A DNA stretch of 64,000 nucleotides from Castor canadensis (lineage: Eukaryota > Chordata > Mammalia > Rodentia > Castoridae). A model generated the notes under the pieces. It saw only the letters and a list, made by a program, of their open reading frames with translations, did not search any database and had not been told where the DNA came from. The position numbers and the translations under genes were made by a program. The DNA lies in assembly GCF_047511655.1 (NCBI RefSeq), contig NC_133389.1, positions 25,488,501 to 25,552,500 of the forward strand, written 5' to 3'. Shown piece after piece: positions 1 to 10,340 of this stretch (its first letter is position 1; each line of letters starts with the position of its first letter).

Positions 1-60
1 CCCAATCTCTCTGTCTCCCAAGTAGCTTGGATTACAGGAGTGAGTCACTGCACCTGGCCC
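1..60 (-). mobile_element. B1/Alu-like 7SL-derived SINE, cut by window edge
   Basis: Read on the minus strand this begins GGCCAGGTGCAGTGACTCAC and continues with the CTGTAATCC and CTTGGGAG blocks typical of the 5' half of 7SL-derived SINEs. The 3' part is outside the window. Confidence 0.85.
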
Positions 61-377
61 ATGTGCTGAATTCTTTTCATAAAACTCCAACTTCATTAAT
101 CATCAGAGATTTCACAATGGAAAAATGGACCATTGACTATTTTCATTGAACCATTAATGCTCATAAATTCACATTGTAATGCAATTAAATCTCCAGAACC
201 CTTTTCATCTTGCAGAAGTGAAATTCTATTCCCATTAAACGAGAACTCTTCATTCCCTTATTCTATGGTCCCCATCTGTGTCTATAAATATGACATCTAT
301 TGGTGCTCATATGAGAGGAGCCATACAATCTGCCTTTTTGTGACAGGCTTACTTTACTTATAAAATCCTTACACTTC
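61..377. other. AT-rich intergenic DNA, nothing recognised
   Basis: I see no repeat, gene or motif that I can name in this stretch. Confidence 0.5.
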
Positions 378-735
378 ACCCATGTTGTAGCATGTGTCAA
401 AAATCTTTTTTTTAGTGAAATAATATTCCATTGTGTTTATATGTCACATTTCTACATCTGTTCATTGGTTAATGGACGCTTGGGTTACGTCTATCTTTTG
501 GCTATTGGAGATAATGCTCTTAAGAAGATAAGGATACAAATAGCCATTTGAAACTTCACTTTCAATTCTTTGGGGACATGTGCTATGACAAGGAAATGCT
601 ACATCATATGGTACTTTTTAATTATTTTTTTACCACAGAAAGAAAAAAAAATCTAATGAATATAAAATTTCAATCACAAAAAATAGAAAATTTGGAGTAG
701 GTTCACAGCAACCTAACTCAGCTCCCCTGTGGTGT
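378..735 (-). mobile_element. Ancient L1 fragment (antisense), first part
   Basis: The plus strand shows the usual antisense L1 3'-region phrases: TATTCCATTGTGTTTATATG, then CATCTGTTCATTGGTTAATGG and GGCTATTGGAGATAATGC, heavily mutated. The same element seems to resume at about 1345 and beyond 1730. Confidence 0.75.
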
Positions 736-837
736 TTTTTAATTACTATATATTAATTGTAAAAGGGTCTTCATTGTGATCTTTCTATACATGCATATAA
801 TGTACTTTGATCAAACTCACCTCTTCTAGAAGAGTAG
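736..837 (-). mobile_element. Rodent L1 3' UTR fragment (antisense), left part
   Basis: It contains CATACATGCATATAATGTAC followed by TTTGATCAAACTCACCTCT, the antisense L1 3' UTR pattern seen again at 1196-1345. The copy is split by a sense L1 3' end. Confidence 0.65.
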
Positions 838-1195
838 TGGAGGGGGTTAGACTGATTTAAGCACAATATATTTGCAGGTAAAATGCCAAGGCAAACCCCC
901 ACTGAACAATGAACAGACACTTAAACAATGAAGGACAGGAATGTAAAACAGGTCAGGTTAAGAGCAGGTTACAAGTGGAAAGGGGAAAGTAAATGAGGAG
1001 GGTGAATTGATTGATATACTTTCTCTGCATGTGTAAATATGGAACACTGAAACCTGTCAAAGTTATTTTAAAAAGGGGCATGGGGTAGGAGGGAGAATAC
1101 TGGAGGGGATGAACCAAACTGGAGTCTAATATACAGAAATGTCACAATAAAACCCCCTGTATAACTACTATATACTAATAAAAATGTTTTTCTAA
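838..1195 (+). mobile_element. L1 3' end (sense), nested in an antisense L1 3' UTR
   Basis: The stretch contains AACACTGAAACCTGTCAAAG, GGGAGAATACTGGAGGGG and TGTCACAATAAAACCCCC and ends in ACTAATAAAAATG, the tail pattern of a rodent L1 3' UTR. A short repeat, TCACCTCT, occurs on both sides (around 818 and 1200) and may be the target duplication. Confidence 0.7.
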
Positions 1196-1345
1196 AAATT
1201 CACCTCTATTATTTTTCTTATTCGTTCCCCCCCTTTTAAAACAATTTAACAGATTTCATTATTCTATTTTCATACATGCATATAAAGTACTCAGATCATA
1301 TTCACCTCGCTTCCCCCTCTCCTTTGTCCATTCCCAGTATTTTTA
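1196..1345 (-). mobile_element. Rodent L1 3' UTR fragment (antisense), right part
   Basis: Pyrimidine-rich TTCCCCCCCTTTTAAAACAA is followed by CATACATGCATATAAAGTAC and ATCATATTCACC. This continues the antisense L1 3' UTR interrupted at 838-1195. Confidence 0.65.
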
Positions 1346-1445
1346 ATTTTTTGAGGAACAACTTTCCATAGGAAACCTTCCCATCCACCAGTAGTGTGCA
1401 GGGTTTCAATCCCTCCACTTCCTTGCCAAAAACTTCATTTTCTGC

Positions 1446-1726
1446 TTCTGGGGGGTTGTGTGTGGTTGTGTATGTGTGTGTGTGGTGTGTATTGTGTGGC
1501 ATGTGTGGTTGTGTGTGTGGTGTGTGTGGCTGTGTGTGTGGTTGTATGTGTGATTTTATGTGTATGTGGTTGTGTGTGTGGTTGTTTGTGGTTGTGTATG
1601 TGTTTGTGTATGTGGTTGTGTGTGGTGTGGTTGTGTGTGTGTGGTTGTGGGTGGGTGTGTGTGTATGTGGTTGTGTGCATATGGTTGTGTGTGTGTGTGT
1701 GTGGTTGTATGTGTGTTTGGCAGCTG
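1446..1726. repeat. (TG)n-derived compound minisatellite
   Basis: About 280 bp of almost pure G/T on the plus strand, built from TGTGTGGT and TGTATGTG units with interruptions. It sits inside an old antisense L1. The long readings on both strands (Val/Cys-rich plus, His/Thr-rich minus) are repeat translations and not genes. Confidence 0.95.
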
Positions 1727-1729
1727 TCC

Positions 1730-2480
1730 TATTGGATGTGAGATGGAATGCTGCATTTTTCATTTTTCTGTTGCTAAGATTAGTGATGTGGAGTGTCTCT
1801 TCTGTGCTTGTTAGGATTTGTGCTTCTGGAGAAATCTTCCTCCAAGTCTTTTCCCATTTTCAATGTAGCTCTAATTTTCAAGCCATATTCTGGATATTAA
1901 CTCCCTGCTAAATATGTAATTTTCAAATATTTTCTCCTAATCCATAGGTTGCCTTTTTTTTCTTTTGATCATGTCCTTGATGAAATTTTAAATTTTTCCA
2001 TAGTCCAGTTTATCCATTTTTACCCATGCTTTTTCTAAGTAAGAAACCATTGTCAAATCCAATGTTATGAAGCATTTTTCTCTGTGTTTTAAAAGTTTTA
2101 TATTTGTAGGGCTTATGTTTATGTCTTTGATCTCAAACTACTGGGTTCAAAGTTTCCCCCTGTCTCAGTTATCTGAGGATTTAGCTGTGACTGTAGGTAT
2201 GTACCATTGTACCCTGCTTGAGTTTAATTTGTGTAAGATGTTAGCCAAAACTCCAGCTTCATGCTTTTATATGTGGACATCTACCTTTCCAAGCACCAAT
2301 TTTTTAAATGACTTTCCTTTCCTCTGTTGATTGGTGTTGGCACTATTAGTGGTGAAAAGTCATTTGACCATACATGTCAGAGTTTCTTCTGGACTTTTTA
2401 TTCTGTTGTTCTGTATTTCTATCTTTATGACAGTACTTACAAGTAAATATGTACTTTTTTTTTTTAACAAATACTGTGTT
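1730..2480 (-). mobile_element. Ancient L1 ORF2/3' region (antisense), second part
   Basis: The plus strand carries the expected antisense L1 sequence order: ATTCTGGATATTAACTCCC, CAAATATTTTCTCCTAATCC, then AAGAAACCATTGTCAAATCC and GTTTATGTCTTTGATC. It is collinear with 378-735 and 1345-1445. Many stops and indels make it dead. Confidence 0.85.
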
Positions 2481-2812
2481 GAATCCATTCAGAAGCTTAG
2501 GTTAAAGTAGGTCATCTCATCTTTTGGAGCAGCTGTTTATGTGTATGCCTTTAACTATTTCCCTTTTTGGGTTCTCACATTCAGTGCCACTATATACCAG
2601 CACAGACTATTCAAATTATCCATTCCACAGGGAACATGGGAAACAAAGCTAATCCAATCCAGTTGCCTCACATAAACTGCCCCTACGACTTCAGGTTGCT
2701 GGAACTCCGCCCCTGTGGGTCCCTGCCTGAGTTCTCTCTTTCCTTGCTGTAAATAATACATCTACCTTTTATATAAAATAAAAAAATAGAAATAAAAATG
2801 ATACATGCTGCA
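2481..2812. other. Unassigned, possibly an old LTR end
   Basis: No confident family. The segment GAACTCCGCCCCTGTGGGTC followed about 40 bp later by GCTGTAAATAATACATCTACC looks like an LTR R/U5 end, but I cannot find its partner. Confidence 0.25.
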
Positions 2813-2814
2813 AT

Positions 2815-2880
2815 TTTTTTGGTGGGACTTCGTGCTTGTAAAGCAGGTGCTCTACCTCTTGAGTCACACCCCCAGTCCTC
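2815..2880 (-). mobile_element. ID-type tRNA-derived SINE
   Basis: The plus strand reads GTGCTTGTAAAGCAGGTGCT then CTACCTCTTGAGTCACACCC, the reverse complement of the ID body (A-box GTGGCTCAAG-type, ending in the GGGTTCAAAC-type B-box). The left side has a T-run. Confidence 0.8.
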
Positions 2881-3424
2881 AATTATTTTATCTAAAATAA
2901 TCAAACTCACAGAATCAGAAAGTACAATGTTGGTTCCCCGGGGATGGAAGGCAGGTAAAGAGCAGCTGCACAATGATACAAAGTTTTGGTTATACAAGAT
3001 GAGAAAGTTCTAGAAATCTGCTGTACAACAATGTTTCTATAGTTAACAATATTGTATTACACTCTTAGAATTTTGTTAAAAAAGGTAATTTCATGGGGTT
3101 TTTTTTAACCATGAAAAAAAAGCATACAAGTCAAAAACTGTTACAGTTCTATTTCCCTGTTTTCTTGTCTTCTGGCTCCCATTTGAAAAGTTTCCAGCAT
3201 GTGATTGATGACAACCTGGGAAATGCTGACCCCAAATCCCTAGCCTCGTTTATAATGCTCAGGCAACCACAAAGTTGCAGAATACAAAACGACTTTTAAA
3301 TGCAGTGTTTATTATCACCAAAGACCCACATTTGCAAATCTAAGTACAAACGTCACTTCTTATAAAAAGCCATTTTTTTATAAACATCATGGAACATTAA
3401 TGCCTGGTCAAAGCCTTCTTCTTA
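2881..3424. other. Intergenic DNA, nothing recognised
   Basis: AT-rich sequence without a repeat or gene that I can name. Confidence 0.4.
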
Positions 3425-3545
3425 AAGATAAGGGCCCAAAAACTCCAAAAAGTTACAATTTGCCCAAGGTCATCCAGCTAGTGTGTGTCAAAAACCCAGG
3501 CCTCCTAAACTCAAGGCCAAGGCTTCCTGTACTTTGCCACACTGT
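3425..3545 (-). mobile_element. MIR fragment (antisense)
   Basis: TTGCCCAAGGTCATCCAGCT is the antisense form of the MIR core, with AACCCAGGC following as in other copies. Confidence 0.7.
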
Positions 3546-4162
3546 TACCCTGCCACCCCTAGGAATCCAACTCCCCATTAATATGAGTTATCGACTTGCT
3601 ACTGTCATCCCAGATGGACAATGAATGAAAGAAAACCCAGACAACGAAACTGTAGAGAGAAGTCAAAGAAGACAAATGTGATTTTAAAAACAAGGAAAAA
3701 CTGCAACATGAAAATAAAAATGAAAGAAAAGAAAACTCAAAGAAGAAAATTTAAAAGAAAAAGGCTCAAAAAACACATGCACGGAGATAAGCTTCTAGTT
3801 ACTCTTGGTGCCTCAAGCAGTGTTTGAACAGCTGCCAAAATTGCTTTTGACCTAAATGGAGAAAACTATTTTCTTTATCTATTGAAAGTAAAATCAAATT
3901 TCATGTTAGAAGCATTGGTTTGGATGAGGTGAGTTAAGATATTAAGAAATGGTTGTGTTAGCTAAGGCTAGCCTATCTGGAGCACTCAAGAGATGTTGAT
4001 TGTTAAAAAGCATGTCTAGATTTTGCTAATTCATATTGGGGAATTTGGAGTGTTTGTGTATCATTTTAACCTGGCCTCTAAATAAAATTTCTGGTCACCC
4101 TCTGTCTTTCTTACAAGAGTTATACACATTCATTCCTAAATTCCTTTAACTTTGTGCTTTAC
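3546..4162. other. Intergenic DNA, A-rich patch
   Basis: A purine-rich block at 3620-3775 gives a Lys/Arg-rich reading (MNERKPRQRN...), which is compositional. No family or gene recognised. Confidence 0.4.
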
Positions 4163-4195
<33 letters not shown>

Positions 4196-4196
4196 T
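4163..4196. repeat. (CA)n microsatellite
   Basis: Nearly uninterrupted CA dinucleotides, about 16 units. Confidence 0.97.
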
Positions 4197-5650
4197 GCCC
4201 AATGCACACCAACTCTAAACTTCCCCTTTTTCTTAGTCATTCCCCTTCATAAACCACCCAAGATGAAATGAACCAGAAAAACCTTCCTACCCCCACATCC
4301 ATTTCCTTTGTTGGTTTATGCATTCATTATGGTGCTTTAGGCTACAAGGAAGTGCAAACCCAAATAAAAGTAGCTTTGAACAATCACCACATTTATTATC
4401 CCCCATACAATGAAGTCCAAAGAAAGCACCTGGAGCACAGTAAATGTTTGTTGACTGGGATTGCTATGTGGTGTCAACTCTGGGAAGGATTAAAAAGACA
4501 TGAACTAACTATGGTCCCAGAAGTTCATGGGGCAGCAGGGAGACACATGTTTACAACCCCAAAACAAGGCAGTGTGACACACACCAGGTGATTGATACAG
4601 ACTAGGCATACCCCTGCAAATGCTAGAAGGGAGGGGGACTCTGGGACAAGGATTCATTAGCTCATGGGGGACATAAGCATGGGTGAGGTTCTCAAGAATG
4701 GGAACAATTCCAACAGAAGGAGGTGTTGACATCAAGGGGCATTCAAGTTGGAGGAAACTGTTAGAAACAAATGAGAAAGTGGATTTTCTGAAGCACGCTA
4801 GTAAACTGGTTTGATTGGAATAGAGTTTGTCCCTCTAGGCATAGAGAAGGATAAAGGGTGGTTGGTAATGCCCACCTCCAACAACGAAGACCTAGGACAA
4901 TCCCTAAATAGGATGGAATTGGGAAAGCAATCTTTCAAGTACTCTAAGAAAGTTCTGTTGAGTGGGGAGGCAGAATATGCCCTAGAGAAAGTCCCAGCTG
5001 GGGAGACCCAAGCTCTGTAAAACCTGAGTTGATAGGTTGGGAAAAAAGTGGAGAACAGAAAGTGAAGCCATTGCCTGGAAGAGTCTGAAATCATATGGAA
5101 GGAGTTGTGGGTGTGGGTAAGTGCAGTTCAAGGGCACTGAGAGTGTTTTACTAGAGTGTCCAGTGGTCCTGTGGAGGTAGAATTACAACCAAAAGACAGG
5201 AGCAAGTCAGGCAAGAGAGGAAGGCCTGGGCTTTTCTATAGTCTTAACCGTCTTCCCCACTTCTTGAGCTGACTCAGTGAGGGAGGGGTGTGTTGGTTCC
5301 CCTAAAGCTTGAGCAAAGAACAGCTATGATATCAGTCAGAATGCATGTAAGACAAGACGTAAGTAATTGTGGATTTTCGTGGTTATTATTTGGTCATTTT
5401 TACTGGAAAGTTTATTCCATGTATCTTTGTATGTTGTATAACAATCAGTCCAGATGTGGAAAGTTCCTGAGCAGGTTGAGTTGTTCTGTGACATCCGGCC
5501 TGTAGGTCAGTCTCTTTGTGATTTTTTTTTTCAGACTTCTTACTCAGGATTTAAGATGGTTGCAGTTGCTCCAGGTGCCATCTGCTCACAGTACATCACC
5601 AAAAACAAGAAAGAAGATGGAAAGGCTTCTGTGTCTAAGAAAGAAAAAAC
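4197..5650. other. Intergenic DNA, nothing recognised
   Basis: No open reading frame with recognisable protein content and no repeat that I can name with confidence. Part of 4380-4470 (AGCACCTGGAGCACAGTAAA, then TGTTTGTTGACTG) resembles an L2 or MIR 3' tail. Confidence 0.4.
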
Positions 5651-5654
5651 TTTT

Positions 5655-5776
5655 ACTGTTTTTTGTTTTTGTTTTGGTGGTAGTGGGGTTTGAACTCAGG
5701 GCCTTGTACTTGCCAGGCAGGCACTCTCACCATTTGAGGAGAAAACTCTGTACCAGAGCCACCTTTTGTACCCACT
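5655..5776 (-). mobile_element. ID-type SINE (antisense)
   Basis: GGGGTTTGAACTCAGGGCCT then TTGCCAGGCAGGCACTCTCA is the reverse complement of the ID B-box and body. The upstream T-rich run is the A-tail. Confidence 0.88.
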
Positions 5777-6319
5777 GCAGGCTTCCGTGAGCATCATCCC
5801 ATGGGCCGACTCTGGCTAACAAGCCTATACTCTAGTTGCAACTGAGCTGAAGCAGCGAGCGTCTGAGACTTGCAACCCCTCTTATCAGTGGTTGGCTCTG
5901 CCAAACAGAAGAGAAGGGCTGGGAATAAATGTGTGCGAGTGAGCATAGGTGTCCACACAGCCATAGCAGAAGAGACCTGGGACATGGTGTCAGAAGACAG
6001 GCTCAGGTTGGATCACAAAGTACCTACAACTCCTTGCTAAGAGATTGGAACCTGTTTTATAACCTTGGAAACCAACATAGGTTTCTGTGGTGGTGAGGAA
6101 GATGTTGATGGATGCTGTTTTAGAAAAATAACTCTGGAATCAAAAGCAGGAAAAGACTATAAAAGGATTAGACAGGTCACTTTGGGTCGTAGATTGAACT
6201 ATTTGGAACACTTTGGGGACTCCTAAGGAAACTGTTAGGCTATCCTACAATCTAGGAACATTTAACCAGACAGTTCAAGAATAACCAACATGCATTTAAT
6301 ACTTGACAAAGAGTTAGGA
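5777..6319. other. Intergenic DNA, nothing recognised
   Basis: No feature supported. Confidence 0.4.
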
Positions 6320-6425
6320 AATTAGATTCTAAACCCAGTTTTTCTATTAGCCAGTTGCAGTACCTAAGGCCACTTCCCTTCTCTGAGCCTCAGTTTCTTC
6401 ACTCTAAAACAAGATCACTGGACCA
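6320..6425 (+). mobile_element. MIR fragment (sense)
   Basis: CTCTGAGCCTCAGTTTCTTC is the sense MIR core region, followed by a decayed form of the following block. Confidence 0.75.
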
Positions 6426-7065
6426 CATACTCCCCATTTCCCTCCCTTCTCCAGTAGCCATGAGTGGCTCCTTTTAAGGATGTCCATGTAACTTATAAGC
6501 AAGGAAGCCAGGCTGATCAGGGCTGAGTCATTCCTCTCTGCCACCAGCTGAATGTGGCCATTTTTTTTCCTCAAACATCTGCACCATTGCTGGAAGTGTC
6601 TGTACTTCCAAAAACAATGGGGTTTATTATCATTAATGATGATTATTGTTATTGAAGAATCCAACAACTTTTGTCTCATACTGATATTTTCTCCCATGTC
6701 TCATCAAATTTCTTCTTCCCAACACATTTCTCTTTATCCTTAAAATGTAGAGGGAAGGGCACCAAATGGAGAATAAGACTCTGATTACTTAGTTTAATCC
6801 TGTGTGACACTGTTTTAGAGTTTTGGAGTAAATTGAAGAGTTGATTCAGTTATCTAAACCATGATTGAGCCTCAAAATTATGTGGGACTTTTTCAAAGGG
6901 CAGATCCAAGAATTCCAGTCCTAAGTGAGAAAATCTTGATGTCTCAGGATGAGACCTGCAACATATATATTGAAAAGTATGCCCACAAGATTCTGGCAGG
7001 TCCCTAAAATCACTTGCTTAATTTTGGTCACTAGATATTTATTCAGGACCAAGACTAAAAGGCCT
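6426..7065. other. Intergenic DNA, nothing recognised
   Basis: No feature supported. Confidence 0.4.
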
Positions 7066-7142
7066 AAAATAGGAATTAGTATATAGCTCAAGCAAGGCCC
7101 TGGGTTCAATTCCTAGTACCACATACACACACATACACACCC
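7066..7142 (+). mobile_element. Degenerate ID-type SINE with CA-rich tail
   Basis: ATATAGCTCAAGCAAGGCCC then TGGGTTCAATTCCTAGTACC is a shortened ID element (internal deletion), ending in a CACATACACACA tail. Confidence 0.7.
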
Positions 7143-7689
7143 CTAAATTAACAGATTCCATTTCTGCCCTTAAGGGATCTAGCAAACAATAGGGAAAGAT
7201 AAGCCTGAAAAGAGACATGGACAGAAGGACTGAATGCTGTATGGACACAGAAGGGAGCTCCTTGACACAGTCTAAGACAGCAGGACACTTTGGATTCAAC
7301 TTTAAAGGACAATCAAGAGTTCAACAACATGGGATGAGGGAAACCACAAGGAAAGGCCAAGAGTTCAGAAACATAGATCTTATGACTAAGGTACAGAGAG
7401 ACTGAGCAGACAGAGACCAGGGACAAGAGAAGAGGAGGGAGGAGAATAAAAACCACAGCAGCAATACCAATCCACTTCTAACATGCCCAATAGACTGCAC
7501 AATCCCTCTCACCACACCACCCCCCATCCTTGACCTGCAGTGTCAGCCCAGGGGACCATAAGCAGGACTGAGTGGCTGTTGGCTTTGAAATAAGAGCTGG
7601 GAAGAGGGCACCACTCTAGCAAGACTTGGATGGATGGGGAGGGAGTGGTACTTGAGCTTCTGTAGAAAGGATGTGAGATTCTTCTCAGA
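7143..7689. other. Intergenic DNA, nothing recognised
   Basis: No feature supported. Confidence 0.4.
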
Positions 7690-8325
7690 AAGCAGCAGTT
7701 AGCAAATAAAGTAGTGTAATGGACCTCCATGTACCTGCCACTCAGCTTCAACAATTATCAACTCATAGCCAATATCATTATCTAAACTCCTACCCCCTTC
7801 TCTATTTTGCATATTATTTTGAAGCAAATCCCAGACGCTGTACCATTTCATCCATAAATACTGCAGAATGGTCTCCTAAGAAACAGTATCTCTTTTTTTA
7901 AAAAAATACTATAAAAGTATTGTGCCTAAAAAATTAGCAAAAATAATTTAATTATCAAATACTCAGTTCAAATTTTCAGTTATCCAATTAATATTTTAAT
8001 AATTGTTACCTAGTTCTACTTAAGAGTTAAATAATAACTACACATTGCAATTCACTGATGCAGAATTTCCCTTCATCTCATTTTTAAAATCCCCTTTGTT
8101 GTTTGCTTGTCTACTGAAAGTTTCCCATGACCTAAATTTTGCCAATTGCTTCTTGACATGCCAGTTAACATGTTCTTTTCCCTTCTGTATTTTCTGTAAA
8201 TTGGTATTAAGTCTAAAGGCCTGATCACATTCAGGTTCTTTTGGGGGTATATAAAGTAGTAGTGTTCCAGTAGGAGGTATACAGTGCTGCTCATCTCTTC
8301 CTGTGATTTTTCTTTATATGTGTTG
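7690..8325 (-). mobile_element. Ancient mammalian interspersed repeat (L1M-like 3' region)
   Basis: The order ACTCAGCTTCAACAATTATC, GAAGCAAATCCCAGACGCTG, TACACATTGCAATT-type block, then TTCTGTAAATTGGTATTAAG and TCACATTCAGGTTC matches a long mammal-wide repeat I recall as antisense L1M 3' sequence. The family name is uncertain, but that it is a repeat is not. Confidence 0.6.
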
Positions 8326-8327
8326 TC

Positions 8328-8560
8328 AATAGACTACACTGCCTAGTATGGACTACCCACTAGCTGCTGTGGCTATTGAGTATTTATGACAGCTTGTCTG
8401 AATTGAGATGTGCTGTAAATGTAAAAATATGCATTGTATTTCAATCACTTGGTATAAAACAAAAGAATGTAAAATCTGAATAATTTGTTTATAATTATTG
8501 CATGTTTTAAATGATGATACCTTAGATACATAGGATTAAAAAAAATATTATTAAATTTAA
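8328..8560 (+). mobile_element. Ancient DNA-transposon-like repeat
   Basis: Contains GTGGCTATTGAGTATTTATG and AATTGAGATGTGCTGTAAAT, then AAAGAATGTAAAATCTGAAT and ATGATGATACCTTAG. It is the sense form of the family seen antisense at 30188-30407 and 30790-31030. I recognise it as a mammal-wide MER-type repeat but cannot name it safely. Confidence 0.6.
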
Positions 8561-9422
8561 AAGAAGAAGAAGCCATCAGCTACAAGGGTAGGAGGAAAGC
8601 TCTGGTGAATCTTCCTCCCTTGTCTCCCTCCAACATGCTCTGCATTCCCTCCCCAGGCCTCCCTGGGCCTTTGGCGAAGTCTCATGCCAGTCTCTCCTCT
8701 GTCAAGGCTGGCCCTGATGCACAGCCCAATTGTGCCTCACTGGAAAAAAAAATGTGGGATGGGAGGCAGCCCCACAACTTGCCAGTGTCTCTGAAGGTAT
8801 CATTTCAGAAGCCTGATCTGATCAAGTGGAGCTGCCTCATGCTCTGTTGTGAGGACCAGATTGAGTACACAGTCCATCTCCCTTCCTCTGTCACAGGCCT
8901 ACGATCTATCTGTGAGTTTCATTCAGCTTCCATTGTGAACCTACAAGGTCTGCTACTTCTGCCCCTAACGCTCTGTCACAGTGCCCCCCCAGGCTCCCAG
9001 CTCCTTCAGAGTGAAGGCTCACCCCTCCTGAGACAAGTAGCTTAAAGCAAAGATTAGACTATTTTGAGGTAAGACTAAAATAGGCTCCTTATAGTGATTT
9101 ACAGAGTCTCCCTGTCCCTCCAAGAAAAAAAAAAGTTTAGAAAAAAAGCATTTTTCATGAGAATCTATTTCTGCCAGAGTTTCAAAACACTCATAGGCAG
9201 CACTGATTGCAAAGAGAAAAGGGAAGGCTTTCCTGAGGCCTCTGAACTTTCTAGGATAGGAAACCCACAATGAAGATGTTGTTAAGTCTGCTGGGGTCCA
9301 GTCCACAGCCTTCAGCATAGAGACTGCAAAGGGCAGCATGCTTTGTGGACTTCTTACTGATTTCCTTGGAAGAGTCAGCCACAGAAAGAGATTTTGTGTT
9401 TGTAAAAGCTACCTAAGGATAG
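8561..9422. other. Intergenic DNA with a 146-codon chance reading frame
   Basis: The open frame at 8605-9045 (plus) gives a Ser/Leu/Pro-rich product with no recognisable domain, no strong start context and no codon-use support. I treat it as chance. No repeat family is confidently recognised. Confidence 0.4.
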
Positions 9423-9650
9423 ACCAATGGTTCTCACCTGAAGGAGGTTTTGCCCCTGCCTTACCAGGAGCCACTGGCAAATTCTGGAGACATTTTTGGT
9501 TGTTAGAGTTGGAGGTGGAGTGCTACTAGTATTGGCTGTATAGAAACCAAAGCTGCTGCTAAACATCCTACAACGCACAAGACAGTCCTCCCAACAAAAG
9601 CGATCTGACCTGATATGTCAGTAAAGCCTAGATGGAAAAAATCCTGAACT
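9423..9650 (+). mobile_element. MER20-like hAT-Charlie DNA transposon fossil
   Basis: ATGGTTCTCACCTGAAGGAG, then CTGGAGACATTTTTGGTTGT, TGCTGCTAAACATCCTACAA and GCACAAGACAGTCCTCCCAA follow the known order of the MER20 consensus. The provirus at 9659 landed just past its right end. Confidence 0.85.
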
Positions 9651-9654
9651 GGTC

Positions 9655-9658
9655 CATG
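9655..9658. repeat. Provirus target-site duplication, left (CATG)
   Basis: CATG directly precedes the TG of the 5' LTR and is repeated at 15328-15331 directly after the CA of the 3' LTR. A 4-bp duplication is typical of gammaretrovirus-class integrases. Confidence 0.93.
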
Positions 9659-9863
9659 TGAAGAGGAAGATAGCCTTGAAACAGGGTTGTAAAACATGGT
9701 AAACTGTCAATTAAAAGCTGTAACCTCGGACAGAGCTGTGAGGAATTGCCCATTAGAACCATGCAAAAGTTTGGGACCAAGATGAAAGGCACCATGCAGA
9801 GATAAGCACCCATTCCTGCCTTCCTTTGTGTCCACTTGTAAATAAACTTTCCAAAGCAGGCCT

Positions 9864-9876
9864 CCCCCCCCCCCCC
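9864..9876. repeat. Poly-C tract in 5' LTR (13 C)
   Basis: Homopolymer C within U3. The matching tract in the 3' LTR is 22 C long (15075-15096). It gives an uninterrupted G-run on the minus strand. Confidence 0.97.
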
Positions 9877-9968
9877 GCTGCTCTTATCTAAACCTTAGGT
9901 CTCTAACCCACTACTAGCCCTACTTTATGGGAGAGCACATTCCTTGTAACCTGATACCCTGCACTGCC

Positions 9969-9977
9969 TTTTAAATA
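9969..9977 (+). promoter_or_regulatory. Likely LTR TATA-like element
   Basis: TTTTAAATA is the best TATA-like sequence in the LTR, upstream of the candidate R region. The same sequence is present in the 3' LTR. The transcription start is not determined. Confidence 0.5.
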
Positions 9978-10039
9978 TCCTGTGAATCCTTTGTTCAGGG
10001 CTCAGACACTGGTACACATCTGGGCCCGCTAGCGTAAAA

Positions 10040-10045
10040 ATTAAA
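10040..10045 (+). promoter_or_regulatory. Candidate LTR polyadenylation signal (ATTAAA)
   Basis: ATTAAA lies about 63-70 bp after the TATA-like box, a usual place for the R-region signal. An AATAAA also occurs earlier at about 9841, but it lies upstream of the TATA-like box and is a weaker candidate. Confidence 0.5.
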
Positions 10046-10109
10046 ATCTGAGTTCTCCACTCCTCCAAGTGTTGCTTGGTTTCTCCTCTGACAATATTGC
10101 CACAACAAA

Positions 10110-10127
10110 TGGAGGCCCCAGCAAGAT
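10110..10127 (+). promoter_or_regulatory. Retroviral primer binding site, tRNA-Thr-like
   Basis: TGGAGGCCCCAGCAAGAT starts 2 bp after the 5' LTR. Compared with the complement of the 3' end of mammalian tRNA-Thr(UGU) plus CCA, as I recall it, 17 of 18 bases match. The one mismatch is G to A within a CpG. A proline site, the commoner gammaretroviral choice, fits much worse. Confidence 0.8.
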
Positions 10128-10334
10128 TCCAACCGACTGGCCCCTTGTGCCACCAGCCGGCGGCTGGGCTGCATTGGAGTAGGGAGGGACACAGGACTGA
10201 ATGAGGTGGCGCGCCACCCGATGGTATTCCGGGTTCTCCTTCACCCTGGTGCCCCAACTCTCTGAGCAGTCTTGACCTGGCTTGGACTCCAAGGAGAAGT
10301 GGACCAACTCATCTGGCAGTCTTGTCTGGACTTG

Positions 10335-10340
10335 GTAAGC
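10335..10340 (+). promoter_or_regulatory. Candidate leader splice donor (GTAAGC)
   Basis: CTTG|GTAAGC about 210 bp after the primer binding site is a good donor consensus, at a position consistent with the 5' donor used for spliced env messages. No RNA evidence. Confidence 0.4.

Larger units (their letters stand above)
9659..10107 (+). repeat. Provirus 5' LTR
   Basis: It starts TGAAGAGGAAGATAGCCTTG and ends AATATTGCCACAACA. Compared with the 3' LTR there are four substitutions (9823 C versus T, plus three sites where this copy has A and the other has G) and a shorter poly-C tract (13 versus 22). All three A/G differences are CpA here and CpG in the other LTR. Confidence 0.95.

Noticed and set aside
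1302-1911. Long open frames on both strands over the G/T repeat
   Set aside because: They are translations of a low-complexity TG array (Val/Cys-Gly or His/Thr-rich).
4163-4196. CRISPR-like or other spaced repeat arrays
   Set aside because: Tandem repeats here are simple microsatellites. The genome is mammalian and no spaced direct-repeat array was seen.
8605-9045. 146-codon open frame as a gene
   Set aside because: No domain, no homologue that I recognise and no conservation evidence; the length is within chance for 64 kb of six-frame sequence.
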